The notes under the pieces: model-generated
What the model was told of the DNA's origin: nothing
What the model saw: the letters and a program-made list of their open reading frames with translations, nothing else
The model's database searches: none
NCBI RefSeq assembly: GCF_028283705.1
Contig: NZ_JAPWKD010000032.1
Location: forward strand, 682,001-746,000
Length of the DNA stretch: 64,000 nt
Origin: Pantoea sp.
GTDB taxonomy: Bacteria; Pseudomonadota; Gammaproteobacteria; Enterobacterales; Enterobacteriaceae
Reading direction: 5' to 3'
In this document: positions 14,684-23,090 of the stretch, in pieces
Layout of the letters: every line of letters starts with the position of its first letter
Position numbering within the stretch: the first letter of the stretch is position 1
Made by a program: the position numbers and the translations under genes

Positions 14684-15754
14684 ATGAGCGGCAAAACATT
14701 TAAAATCGCCGTCATCCCTGGCGATGGCATTGGTAAAGAAGTGATGCCAGAAGGCATCCGCGTGATGGATGCGGCAGCGAAAAAATTCAATATCCCACTG
14801 GAGTGGCAATGGTTTGACTATGCCAGCGCCGAATACTGGCAGCAGCACGGCAAAATGCTACCGGATGACTGGTTCGCTTCCCTGCAAACCTTTGATGCGA
14901 TCTACTTCGGTGCCGTAGGCTGGCCGGATGTGGTGCCGGATCATGTGTCACTGTGGGGATCGTTGTTGCAGTTCCGTCGTGAGTTCGACCAATACGTCAA
15001 TCTGCGTCCGGTACGCCTGATGCCGGGTGTCAAAGCACCGCTGGCGAATCGTCAGCCGGGTGATATCGATTTCTACGTGGTGCGAGAAAACACCGAAGGG
15101 GAGTACTCCAGCGTGGGTGGCACCATGTTCCCCGGCACCGAGCGTGAAGTGGTGATTCAGGAAACGGTGATGACGCGTACCGGCGTCGATCGCATCCTGA
15201 AATTTGCCTACGAACTGGCACAGAAGCGCCCGAAAAAACACCTGACCTCGGCCACCAAATCCAACGGTATCGCCATTACCATGCCGTACTGGGATAGTCG
15301 GGTAGAAGCCATGTCCACCCACTACCCGGAGGTAAAGGTCGATAAATATCATATCGATATTCTCACCGCCAACTTCGTGCTGCACCCGGACTGGTTTGAT
15401 GTGGTGGTCGCCAGCAACCTGTTTGGCGATATCCTGTCGGATCTCGGCCCGGCCTGTACCGGCACCATTGGTATTGCGCCATCGGCCAATATCAACCCGG
15501 AAGGCAAATTCCCCAGCCTGTTCGAACCGGTACACGGCTCCGCGCCGGATATCGCAGGTCTGGGAATCGCGAACCCGATCGGTCAGATCTGGTGTGGTGC
15601 GATGATGCTGGAGCACCTCGGCTTTGCCGAAGCGGGCGCGGCGGTGCTGGATGCCATCGAACGCACGTTGGCGGCGGGTAACAGCCTGACGCGCGACCTC
15701 GGCGGCAAAGCCTCAACTGAGGAGCTGGGGGCGGCCATCGCGGCGGCGTTGTAA
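14684..15754 (+). CDS. dmlA: D-malate dehydrogenase (decarboxylating) / tartrate dehydrogenase family
   Basis: 356 residues, in the 360-residue range of DmlA. It is a beta-decarboxylating dehydrogenase of the isocitrate/isopropylmalate family: IAVIPGDGIGKEV at the N-terminus, substrate-binding DFYVVRENTEGEYSSVGG, catalytic Lys and Asp regions (SATKSNGIAITMPYWD; ASNLFGDILSDLGPACTG) and the NAD-binding HGSAPDIAGLGIANP. It converts D-malate to pyruvate and CO2 with NAD+ in the cytosol and may also act on tartrate or isopropylmalate. It is divergent from dmlR and ends next to a REP-like palindrome shared with the convergent GH28 gene. Confidence 0.92.
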   Translation: MSGKTFKIAVIPGDGIGKEVMPEGIRVMDAAAKKFNIPLEWQWFDYASAEYWQQHGKMLPDDWFASLQTFDAIYFGAVGWPDVVPDHVSLWGSLLQFRREFDQYVNLRPVRLMPGVKAPLANRQPGDIDFYVVRENTEGEYSSVGGTMFPGTEREVVIQETVMTRTGVDRILKFAYELAQKRPKKHLTSATKSNGIAITMPYWDSRVEAMSTHYPEVKVDKYHIDILTANFVLHPDWFDVVVASNLFGDILSDLGPACTGTIGIAPSANINPEGKFPSLFEPVHGSAPDIAGLGIANPIGQIWCGAMMLEHLGFAEAGAAVLDAIERTLAAGNSLTRDLGGKASTEELGAAIAAAL

Positions 15755-15763
15755 TAAAAAACC

Positions 15764-15785
15764 GCGCGATAAATCGCGCTGCTAC
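15764..15785. repeat. REP-like palindrome, copy 2
   Basis: GCGCGATAAATCGCGC followed by TGCTAC. It lies between convergent dmlA and the GH28 gene; its tail supplies the TAG stop codon (15782-15784) of the GH28 gene. On the dmlA side it follows an A-run. Confidence 0.85.
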
Positions 15786-17113
15786 GGCAGAATCTGCACC
15801 GTTGCCGTATGCCAGCCCGCTGGCAACGGCTGCGGACGCACAATGGTGACATTGTGCAGTTGCAGGTTCTCCACGCCGCGCGCAAACACGCCCGGCAGCC
15901 CATCCGGGTAGGCCGCCACACCATAGGCCAACCCGGTGAGGCTATCCATTTTATAGGCGTTATCCAGCCCCATTCCGGTGGGTGATGCGGGATTACAGGG
16001 CGGGCGCACATCGTAGTGCCCCTGCTCCGCCGTGGTCGCCACCACCTGCCGTATCTGCACATTGCTGAGCATCACCTCACGGATCTGCCCCGCTGCCTCG
16101 GTATGCAGGTTAATCGCCCCTTCCATCACCCCACTGACGTTAGTAAATTGCAGCTGTTCGATATGGCCCGGTGCAATCGACGGATCGCGCGCGCGAACCG
16201 AAACAAACAACGCATCGGCTTTGCCCCAGTGGCACGGCGGCGCATGGTGACAGGCCAGCGTCAGGTTGCTGAAATGCAGACGACGGAAACAGCCACCGTC
16301 GCGCGACAGCAGGCCAATCGCCCGGTTGGAATCGAAAATGGTACAGCCGGTGACAGTAACATCTTCCACGTCATCAAAGGTTTCGGTACCGATTTTGAAG
16401 GCGCAGCTGTACGAGCGCAGCAGACAGTTGCTGATCATAATCTGCCGCGCCGCGCGCCTGAGAGGAGCCGGTTTGTCGGTGGTTTTAATACAAATCGCGT
16501 CATCCGCCGCGCTCAGGTAACTGTTGCTGACAAACACCGCTTCGCAGCTGTCGATATCCAGCGCGTCGGTATTCGGCATGGTCATGGAATTATCGATGGT
16601 CAGATGATCAATATGGACATGGCGGCAACTCACCAGATGCACGGTCCACATCGGTGCCTGTACGATACTGAATTCCTGTAACGTGATCTGCTGGCAATCT
16701 TCAAACACGATGATGCGTGGGCGAAACGGGCGCGGCAGGCGATAGCCCTGATCATCCTTTTCAGCGGCAAACCAGGCTTCGCCATCCCCGTCAATAACCC
16801 CTTTGCCGCTCAGGGTGATATTGCGCTGGCCCACCGCGTACAGCAGCACATGCTGCGACAGCTCAGCCTGGCTCTGCGCCAGGCAACGCTGATAATCCTC
16901 AACCCGCTGGCTTGCCAGCAACGTGGCCCCCGCCGCCAGATGCAGATGGAGATTCGAACCCAGCGTGACGGTGCCCAGCCGGTAACGGCCTGCTGGTATC
17001 GTGAGCGTACCGCCCCCCTGCTGCGCCAGCTGATCCAGCGCGCGCTGAAAGCAGGCGGTATCGAGGGTTTCCCCGTCGGCGGCGGGATGAAAATCGGCCA
17101 GAGAGAGATGCAT
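15782..17113 (-). CDS. Glycoside hydrolase family 28 (polygalacturonase-like), cytoplasmic
   Basis: 443 residues forming a right-handed parallel beta-helix. GH28 signatures are present: GKGVIDGDGEAWF, NTDALDIDSC (about residue 181, usual NTDG), the catalytic DD in AADDAICIKT (about 204), and a weakened version of the later G-H-G/RIK regions (SYSCAFKIGT, NRAIGLLSRDGG). There is no signal peptide, so it should act inside the cell on short oligosaccharides delivered by the ABC transporter encoded just upstream in the same operon. The start has GGAG at 5 bases. It could release galacturonic acid, rhamnose or xylose from oligogalacturonides. The missing canonical histidine motif makes the exact activity uncertain. 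Confidence 0.82.
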   Translation of the reverse strand: MHLSLADFHPAADGETLDTACFQRALDQLAQQGGGTLTIPAGRYRLGTVTLGSNLHLHLAAGATLLASQRVEDYQRCLAQSQAELSQHVLLYAVGQRNITLSGKGVIDGDGEAWFAAEKDDQGYRLPRPFRPRIIVFEDCQQITLQEFSIVQAPMWTVHLVSCRHVHIDHLTIDNSMTMPNTDALDIDSCEAVFVSNSYLSAADDAICIKTTDKPAPLRRAARQIMISNCLLRSYSCAFKIGTETFDDVEDVTVTGCTIFDSNRAIGLLSRDGGCFRRLHFSNLTLACHHAPPCHWGKADALFVSVRARDPSIAPGHIEQLQFTNVSGVMEGAINLHTEAAGQIREVMLSNVQIRQVVATTAEQGHYDVRPPCNPASPTGMGLDNAYKMDSLTGLAYGVAAYPDGLPGVFARGVENLQLHNVTIVRPQPLPAGWHTATVQILP

Positions 17114-17122
17114 GCGGTTCTC

Positions 17123-17938
17123 CTATTTCACTGCGCCTTCGGTCACACCACTGATAAATTTGCGCTGGAACACCAGGAACACCGCCACCAGCGGCAAAAT
17201 GACGATCATCGCCCCCGCCATCAGCACCGGGATATCAATGGTGTTTTTGTTCTGGAAAAACATCATGCCGATGGGCAGGGTACGCAACTCATCTTTGTTC
17301 ACCAGAATCAGTGGGATGAGAAATTCGTTCCAGGTCCAGATAAACAATAGCAGCGCCAGCGTTGATAACGTGGGCCAGATGGCGGGCACCAGAATGCCCC
17401 ACAGAATTTTACGTCGTGATGCGCCATCCATCACCGAGGCTTCCACCAGCTCGCGCGGCACCTGTTGCAGTGCGGTGGCAATCATCAGCGTGGTGAACGG
17501 CAATGACAGCGCAATCTGCGGCAGAATCAGCGCCAGGTAGGTGTTGGTCAGCCCCATCCAGCGCAGCTCGTGATACAGCGGGATAATAAAGGCTTCACTC
17601 GGCAACACCATGCCAAGGGCGAGCATCGCCGCCACCAGTTTTTTACCGGGGATCTTCAGCCAGGCAAAACCAAAACCGGCCAGAACCCCAAGCAGAATGC
17701 TGCAAATCACCACCGGGAACACCACCAGCACCGAGTTCATAAAATAAACGTTAAAATGGCCCTGCTGCCAGGCGGTGGCGTAGTTTTTGAAGTTGAGCGA
17801 CGAAGGTAAGGTAAAGACGCCCTGGAACAGCTCCATCTGGGTTTTGAATGAGGTCATCAACGCCATCAGAAACGGCATAATGGTCATCAGCGCCACAATC
17901 CAGATAAGCGCACGAGAAACGACTGGCGTGCCACGCAT
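17123..17938 (-). CDS. Carbohydrate ABC transporter permease (MalG type)
   Basis: 271 residues from the ATG at 17938; the stop of the upstream permease overlaps it by one base (TGATG). It has six predicted membrane helices and the EAA loop EASVMDGASRRKILWGILVP that docks on the ATPase, with the MalG-like C-terminus QRKFISGVTEGAVK. It forms the inner-membrane channel together with the MalF-type permease encoded directly upstream. The operon order is binding protein, MalF-type, MalG-type, GH28. The matching ATPase is probably the UgpC/MalK-like gene at 21348, which lies divergently beyond the promoter region. Confidence 0.9.
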   Translation of the reverse strand: MRGTPVVSRALIWIVALMTIMPFLMALMTSFKTQMELFQGVFTLPSSLNFKNYATAWQQGHFNVYFMNSVLVVFPVVICSILLGVLAGFGFAWLKIPGKKLVAAMLALGMVLPSEAFIIPLYHELRWMGLTNTYLALILPQIALSLPFTTLMIATALQQVPRELVEASVMDGASRRKILWGILVPAIWPTLSTLALLLFIWTWNEFLIPLILVNKDELRTLPIGMMFFQNKNTIDIPVLMAGAMIVILPLVAVFLVFQRKFISGVTEGAVK

Positions 17939-18810
17939 CAATGACGCTCCCGAATTGCAAAGTGGATTAACGCGTTGATCATCAACACAATCATCATACT
18001 GAACACCGCTACCGCCGACGCATAGCCGAAGTAGTGCAGGTCAAAGCCTTGCTTATACATAAAGATATTGGTCACCATGGTGGAGGTGCCCGGCCCCCCC
18101 TGTGTCATCACGTAGACCAGATCAAAGGCTTTCAGGCTGGCGATCACCGTCAGCAACAGCGCAATTCGCAGCTCCGGGCGCAGCGATGGTAGCGTGATGC
18201 GCATAAATTTTTGCCGCCGCGAGGAGCCATCCAGATCGGCCGCTTCCAGCAGCGACGGGTCCATGCGCTGCAATCCCGCCATAAACAACACCAGACAAAA
18301 ACCAAAGAAGTACCAGGTGGCGACAAAGCCCACGGCAGGTAGCGCCCAGGTAAAGTCACCCAGCCATGACAGCGCCAGCTGCGGCAGACCGATGGCGCGC
18401 AGGAACTGGTCAATCGGGCCGAATGCCGGGTTGTACAGCCAGCGCCACACCACCCCAAGCACCGCCATCGGCATGATGTAAGGCAGAAAGAAAAAGATAC
18501 GCAGCAGGCTGCGTTCTTTGTTGTTACGCGTTTCGTACAGGAAGCTGCACAGCAGCAAGCCAACACCAATCGGCAACAAGGTGTAGAACAACATCAGTAA
18601 TGCGTTGTTGCCCAGTGCCACCCAGAACACCGGGTCACTGAACATACGCATATAGTTGCTGATGCCGGTAAAAATCGGCATCGAGATGCCATCCCACTCG
18701 GTAAAACTGATGCCCAGCGACGCCAGCAGCGGCAGCAACAGAAAGACCGCGTACACCAGCACCGCGGGCAGGAGATAGAGCGCATTGCGCCAGGCAGATT
18801 TGTTCAGCAT
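17938..18810 (-). CDS. Carbohydrate ABC transporter permease (MalF type)
   Basis: 290 residues with six predicted membrane helices, the standard size for short MalF-like permeases such as UgpA. The EAA loop is EAADLDGSSRRQKFMRITLP. N-terminal YLLPAVLVYAVFLLLPLLASLGISFTEWDG is typical. It pairs with the following MalG-type permease, with which it is translationally coupled. It lies 56 bp downstream of the binding-protein gene. Substrate specificity is not set by this subunit and cannot be read here. Confidence 0.9.
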   Translation of the reverse strand: MLNKSAWRNALYLLPAVLVYAVFLLLPLLASLGISFTEWDGISMPIFTGISNYMRMFSDPVFWVALGNNALLMLFYTLLPIGVGLLLCSFLYETRNNKERSLLRIFFFLPYIMPMAVLGVVWRWLYNPAFGPIDQFLRAIGLPQLALSWLGDFTWALPAVGFVATWYFFGFCLVLFMAGLQRMDPSLLEAADLDGSSRRQKFMRITLPSLRPELRIALLLTVIASLKAFDLVYVMTQGGPGTSTMVTNIFMYKQGFDLHYFGYASAVAVFSMMIVLMINALIHFAIRERH

Positions 18811-18866
18811 AACCTTACTCGCTTGCGGACCTGTCAGCAGCCCGGCACGATGCCGGGCCGGATTTA

Positions 18867-20207
18867 TCAGTGCTTCAGGGTTTTCAGGTAACGTTGATAG
18901 TTGTTGTCGAAGTTAGTGACCATCTGGTCGGCAGTTTGCCGTCCGGCCAGCAGCAGCTGTACGTTCTGATTCAGCTCGGCGTTCATGGTCGGTGTCGCCC
19001 AGTCCACGTAATGACCGAGGCCATCATGCTGGTTCAGCGTCACCCATACCTGGTAGGCCTCGGCCAGCAGCGGATTATCGGCCGGGATCTGCGCATTTTT
19101 GCTGGCGCTGGCCGGCAGGAAGCCCACTTTCAGCCAGCGGTTCGCCATCTCATCCGACACGATATAGTCGATGAACTTCGCGGCGGCATCCTGCTGTTCT
19201 TTAGTTTTCGCCGTGCTGGTGATGGAGAACGCCAGGTCAGTCCCGCCCACCATCAGCGCATGCTGCACGCCCGCCCCCATCGGCATCGCGGCAAAGTGGA
19301 TATCTTTGTTGTCTTTGAACTGCCCCAGATACCAGGTGCCGCTCACCAGGAAGGCGGCCTGACCGTTCTGGAACAAGGTCGCAGCATCGTCATGACCAAT
19401 CCCCTGGAAGCCGGGGAAGAAATAGCCTTTGTCGTTCCAGCTTTTCATCATGTTGGCGGCTTTTACCAGCTTGTCATCTTTAAAGGTGCCGCCCACGTCG
19501 TAAATCAGGTCATCGAGTTTTTTACGGTCGCTGCTTTCAATCTGCGCTTCCCAAATGGTGCTGAGCAATTGCTGTCCCATGTTGCCGTCCAGCAGCCCCA
19601 GCATCATGGGTGCGGTGCCCTGCGCTTTCAGTTTTTCCATCGCCTGTTCCAGCTCGGCGAGGGTTTTTGGCACCGCGATACCAGCTTTATCCAGCAGCGC
19701 TTTGTTGTAATACAGGCCAACCATTTCACCGAGGCTGGCAACGCCATACAATTTGCCGCTGCCAAAGTCCTGATTATCGGACCAGCGGTTACGTTTCAGG
19801 ATCGAATCCGGGAAACGCGTGGTCCAGCCATAAGTTTTGGCGTAATCATCCAGCGGCCACAGCAGCTTGTCTTTCACCAGCGAACCCATATCGCCACCAC
19901 CCTGATTCACCTGGGCAATCTGCGGGCCATCACCGGCTGTCAGCGCCAGTTTGAGCGGGATGCGGGTATCTTCGAAGGAGTGCACAGAACGCTGGATGAC
20001 AATGCCGGGATTCTGTTGCTGGAACACTTTAATCGCTTCATCCACCGCTGCGGTCTGCTGTGGATAGTTATAAATATCCCACTCATTCAGGGTCACCGCC
20101 TGGGCCGAGGTCATCGCTGCGCCGAGCAGCACCCCAGCGGAAACCAGACGAGACAGGGTACGCAGAGGGCGATGGAAGTACTGCGAACGTACGGTTGAAT
20201 CACACAT
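18867..20207 (-). CDS. Extracellular solute-binding protein family 1 (oligosaccharide)
   Basis: 446 residues from the ATG at 20207. A long basic N-region (MCDSTVRSQYFHRPLRTLSRL) precedes a hydrophobic core and the AQA-VTL cleavage site, so it is periplasmic. Family 1 features include EAIKVFQQQNPGIVIQRSVHSFED, VASLGEMVGLYYNKALLDKAGI, and TLFQNGQAAFLVSGTWYLGQF. Such proteins bind di- to oligosaccharides or glycerol phosphodiesters. It is the first gene of the binding protein-permease-permease-GH28 operon. The GGAG at 12 bases from the ATG is rather distant. An in-frame TTG at 20225 is an alternative start. Confidence 0.88.
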   Translation of the reverse strand: MCDSTVRSQYFHRPLRTLSRLVSAGVLLGAAMTSAQAVTLNEWDIYNYPQQTAAVDEAIKVFQQQNPGIVIQRSVHSFEDTRIPLKLALTAGDGPQIAQVNQGGGDMGSLVKDKLLWPLDDYAKTYGWTTRFPDSILKRNRWSDNQDFGSGKLYGVASLGEMVGLYYNKALLDKAGIAVPKTLAELEQAMEKLKAQGTAPMMLGLLDGNMGQQLLSTIWEAQIESSDRKKLDDLIYDVGGTFKDDKLVKAANMMKSWNDKGYFFPGFQGIGHDDAATLFQNGQAAFLVSGTWYLGQFKDNKDIHFAAMPMGAGVQHALMVGGTDLAFSITSTAKTKEQQDAAAKFIDYIVSDEMANRWLKVGFLPASASKNAQIPADNPLLAEAYQVWVTLNQHDGLGHYVDWATPTMNAELNQNVQLLLAGRQTADQMVTNFDNNYQRYLKTLKH

Positions 20208-20735
20208 AATGCTCGGTTTCTCCAACAGATGACTGGCATCCCTTCATCTCGACACCCGCAGCTCCCGCAGGCTGATTCAGCAGAAATAACGCACTTATCC
20301 ATACTTACTTTATGAACAAAAGAAAGTCAAACCTGTGCCGTGCGGAATTTTTGCTCTGTGATGCAGTGCAAAAAGTGAGAAGAAAGGCGCGGTGATCAGC
20401 AGAGAATGCTGCTTAATCAGCCACCAGGCCGCTGCAAACAGCCCACCTAAAGCCATGCCCAGCATAAATCACTCACGATTTTAAAGCGCATTAACTTACT
20501 GATAGAGCATATGAAAATCGTATAGCTATGGATGATACTGACGAAGAAAACGTGAAAAAGCCTGCGGATTAAGGGCTTGCCAGCGCATCACTACAGCCTT
20601 GCCGCGCTGGCGGTCATGCGCTGCGGTTATGTTTCGCCTGCGCTTTGTGGGATGACGCAATTATTACACCTTGAAAACTAAGTACGCTTTCATTACCGTA
20701 AAAACTGTTCATCTCCTGACCACAGAGGCTCCACC
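20208..20735. other. Divergent promoter region between ABC operon and GNAT-ATPase operon
   Basis: 528 bp with no full gene. It should hold the promoters of the ABC operon (-) and the GNAT/ATPase pair (+). A short minus-strand frame (20310-20465, 51 codons) starts MLGMALGGLFAAAWWLIKQH, which looks like one membrane helix with an amphipathic end. It lacks a clear ribosome-binding site and may be a remnant of a lost membrane protein gene. ACTTT-N10-AAAGT (20308-20327) resembles a regulator half-site pair. Nothing else is evident. Confidence 0.4.
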
Positions 20736-21335
20736 ATGACGGCTGAAGGTGTTATTCGTCACGCCACCGAGGCGGATTTTCCCGCGCTCTCGCGTATTTG
20801 TTTAGAAACCGCCAATGCAGGGAAAGACGCGACCGCGCTTTATTCCGACCCCGCCCTGCCGGGCCTGCGCTTTGTGATTCCCTACGCCCGTTTCGTACCT
20901 GATTTCGCGCTGGTACTGGAACAACAGGGAGAGGTCGTCGGCTATGCAGTCTCGGTACCGGATACCCGCGCCTTCGAAGCCGTGCTGAATCAGCAGTGGT
21001 GGCCGCTGTTGCAGGCGCAATATCGCGACTACCCGGCCAGCGCCCCGCTCGACAGCAAAGTGCTGGATGCCATCCTCCAGCCGGATGCCGCCGCCGATCA
21101 ACTGGTGAGCCAGTGGCCCGCGCATCTGCACATTAATCTACTGCCGCCCGCTCAACAGGGTGGTTGGGGGCGCAAACTGATTGAGCACCTGCTGACCCTG
21201 CTGCACCAGGCCGGTGTGCCTGGCGTGCATCTCGGCGTTAGCCTGCAAAACGAGCAGGTTTGCGGTTTTTATCAGCGCCTTGGCTTCACGCCCATCGTGC
21301 GCAGCAACGCCATTTATCTGGGCCAGTTACTTTAA
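20736..21335 (+). CDS. GNAT-family N-acetyltransferase
   Basis: 199 residues. The N-terminus IRHATEADFPALSRICLETAN is the typical GNAT beginning. The acetyl-CoA pyrophosphate-binding motif A appears as QQGGWGRKLIEHLLTLL, followed by GVHLGVSLQNEQVCGFYQRLGF. It should transfer an acetyl group from acetyl-CoA to an amine in the cytoplasm. GAGG precedes the ATG. It lies 12 bp upstream of the ABC ATPase gene and is co-transcribed with it. In a locus that also encodes a BadF-type sugar kinase, an amino-sugar substrate is conceivable, but this is inference. Confidence 0.8.
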   Translation: MTAEGVIRHATEADFPALSRICLETANAGKDATALYSDPALPGLRFVIPYARFVPDFALVLEQQGEVVGYAVSVPDTRAFEAVLNQQWWPLLQAQYRDYPASAPLDSKVLDAILQPDAAADQLVSQWPAHLHINLLPPAQQGGWGRKLIEHLLTLLHQAGVPGVHLGVSLQNEQVCGFYQRLGFTPIVRSNAIYLGQLL

Positions 21336-21347
21336 GCGAGACACAGC

Positions 21348-22439
21348 ATGACCAGCCTGCATCTGCAAAGCGTTAAGAAGTCCTACGAGCAAGTGAACGT
21401 GATCCACGGTATCGATCTCACCATTAACAGTGGTGAATTTGTGGTGTTTGTTGGCCCTTCGGGTTGCGGAAAATCGACGCTGTTACGCATGATTGCCGGG
21501 CTGGAGGAGATCAGTGATGGCAAGCTGCTGATTGAGGGTGCGGATATGACCCAGCAGCCTGCCACCGAGCGCGGTATCGCCATGGTGTTTCAGTCCTACG
21601 CGCTTTACCCGAATATGACGGTACGTGGCAACCTCGCTTATCCGCTGGAGGTGATGAAGCGGCCGAAAGCCGAGATTGAACAGGCGATTGCGCAGACTGC
21701 GGCGCGTCTGCACCTTACCGAGTTGCTCGATCGCCTGCCGCGTGCCTTGTCGGGCGGACAGCGGCAGCGTGTGGCGATTGGCCGCGCCATTATTCGCCAT
21801 CCACGTATTTTCCTGTTCGATGAACCCCTGTCGAACCTGGATGCTGAGCTGCGTTTGCAGATGCGTATCGAAATTGCCCGGCTGCACACCTCGCTGGGCA
21901 ACACCATGATTTACGTCACCCATGACCAGCTGGAAGCGATGACGCTGGCCGACCGGATCGTGGTGCTGCGTCAGGGGCGTATTGAACAGGTCGGTGCGCC
22001 GCTGGAGTTGTATCGCGACCCGGATAACCTGTTTGTCGCCGGGTTTATTGGTTCGCCGAAGATGAATTTCTTACCCGCAGAGGTAGCGGCGTTAGCTCCC
22101 GGCCAGGTGCAGCTGCGCGTGCCGTCGCTGGGTATTCACTCATTAACGCTGGACATGGCGGCCACCTGTCACGAGGGGCAAAAGGTGACGCTGGGCGTAC
22201 GCCCTGAGCATTTCCAGCTCGCCACGGCTGCCAACGCGCCGCTGAGCTTTAGCGCCCCGCTGTCGTTCAGCGAGATGCTGGGGCATACCAATTATCTTTA
22301 TCTGGATGTGGGCCAGGAGCGGCTGCTGGTGATTGAGGAGCGGAATGTGGCAAGCCACGAGATCGGTGAGCCGATGCGTTACCAATTGGATGCGGGGAGT
22401 TGTTTGTTGTTTGATCAGGAAGGGATGCGGATGCGGTAA
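21348..22439 (+). CDS. Carbohydrate ABC transporter ATPase (UgpC/MalK type)
   Basis: 363 residues, the usual size for MalK-type ATPases with a regulatory domain. Walker A GPSGCGKST (about 37-45), Q-loop MVFQSYALYPNMTV, signature LSGGQRQRVAIGRA, Walker B IFLFDEPLSNLDAEL and the switch His in YVTHDQLEA are all present. The C-terminal OB-like domain contains VRPEHFQL. It energises a carbohydrate importer at the inner membrane. No permease is next to it on this strand; the binding protein and permeases are encoded divergently at 17123-20207, so the transporter genes are split over two operons. Immediately downstream the 650-bp palindrome begins. Confidence 0.92.
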   Translation: MTSLHLQSVKKSYEQVNVIHGIDLTINSGEFVVFVGPSGCGKSTLLRMIAGLEEISDGKLLIEGADMTQQPATERGIAMVFQSYALYPNMTVRGNLAYPLEVMKRPKAEIEQAIAQTAARLHLTELLDRLPRALSGGQRQRVAIGRAIIRHPRIFLFDEPLSNLDAELRLQMRIEIARLHTSLGNTMIYVTHDQLEAMTLADRIVVLRQGRIEQVGAPLELYRDPDNLFVAGFIGSPKMNFLPAEVAALAPGQVQLRVPSLGIHSLTLDMAATCHEGQKVTLGVRPEHFQLATAANAPLSFSAPLSFSEMLGHTNYLYLDVGQERLLVIEERNVASHEIGEPMRYQLDAGSCLLFDQEGMRMR

Positions 22440-22508
22440 GGTTCTGTCCGCTGGCAGCGGTTTGGCTCCGCAGGGGGTCCGCCCGCCAGGCTTGAGGCAG
22501 TTTCAGCA

Positions 22509-22524
22509 CCGCCTGTGCAGGCGG
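22509..22524. repeat. Hairpin 1, left arm of the palindrome
   Basis: CCGCCTG, TG, CAGGCGG. The counterpart in the right arm (23014-23028) is TCGCCG, CAC, CGGCGA. Two base pairs differ between the copies and both are compensated (C-G to T-A, T-A to G-C in the same orientation). Confidence 0.7.
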
Positions 22525-22528
22525 ACGG

Positions 22529-22556
22529 GCAAAGGTCCGAAGGCGCGGACCTTTGC
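22529..22556. repeat. Hairpin 2, left arm of the palindrome
   Basis: 11-base perfect arms GCAAAGGTCCG and CGGACCTTTGC with loop AAGGCG. The outer seven pairs are identical to those of the right-arm copy at 22982-23009; the inner four all differ and all remain paired. Confidence 0.8.
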
Positions 22557-22666
22557 AATCCGCGCCCTGCGGCGTCCTCGCGCAGCGCTTCGCGCTGTTC
22601 CCTCGCTTATCACTCAGGCCTGACGGACCGCGCGGATTCGCCTTCCATGGCTCATACCGCCCTCTC

Positions 22667-22682
22667 GCCGCATCCATGCGGC
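22667..22682. repeat. Hairpin 3, left arm of the palindrome
   Basis: GCCGCAT, CC, ATGCGGC. The right-arm copy at 22853-22868 is GCCGCAT, GG, ATGCGGC, that is, the identical hairpin in opposite orientation. Confidence 0.75.
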
Positions 22683-22981
22683 TCGTCCTGGCCTTCACTC
22701 TGCACTCGGCGCTGCGAATGCCGCCCACACCCCCGTTTGCAAGCCCGAAGAAAAAACAAACCGCAAAAGAAAAAACACAGGAAAGCATTGATGTGGCAGC
22801 GGCGGATGGGCGCCATCCGGACTCGCTGAGCGCGGGAACGATTCCAGGATGAGCCGCATGGATGCGGCGAAAGGCGGCGTTGAGCAGGAGCGAATCGACG
22901 CCGGTCCGTCGGAAGCGTGAGTAAGCGAAGGGACCGCGAAGCGGCGAGGCAGGCGGCGCAGGCGGCGCAAGGCCGGGGAAT

Positions 22982-23009
22982 GCAAAGGGGACGGCCAGGT
23001 CCCCTTTGC
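22982..23009. repeat. Hairpin 2, right arm of the palindrome
   Basis: 11-base perfect arms GCAAAGGGGAC and GTCCCCTTTGC with loop GGCCAG. Compared with 22529-22556 the four inner base pairs are changed on both sides, so the fold is kept while the sequence is not. Confidence 0.8.
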
Positions 23010-23090
23010 TCGGTCGCCGCACCGGCGAACTGAAACTACCTCAGCCCGAGGCGAACGAAATCCCCTCGGAAGCAAACGAAACCACGCGAC

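Larger units (their letters stand above)
22440..23090. repeat. 650-bp non-coding palindromic element
   Basis: The entire space between two convergent genes is an imperfect inverted repeat centred near 22767. The left arm (about 22450-22745) read forward aligns with the right arm (about 22790-23080) read in reverse. Shared blocks include GAGG(C/T)AGTTTCAG, GCAAAGG with CCTTTGCA, TTCGCG, GACGGACCG, ATTCGC and CGCCGCATCCATGCGGCTC. Each arm holds at least three hairpins, and where the arms differ in a stem the change is usually compensated on the other strand of that stem. The centre (about 22740-22790) is A-rich. The short open frames inside are on all frames and show no family. It could be a mobile non-coding element, a structured RNA pair or a chromosome-organising site. 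Confidence 0.75.

Noticed and set aside
18870..20198. A 442-codon plus-strand frame opposite the ABC binding-protein gene
   Set aside because: It is fully antisense to a strongly supported family 1 binding protein with signal peptide. Its translation is rich in His, Gln and Arg without family signatures, as expected for a GC-rich shadow frame.
22515..23075. Open frames of 62-126 codons and one of 251 codons inside the 650-bp palindrome
   Set aside because: They occur on both strands in overlapping frames, are rich in Arg, Pro, Ala and Ser, show no family, and follow from GC-rich palindromic sequence lacking AT-rich stop codons.
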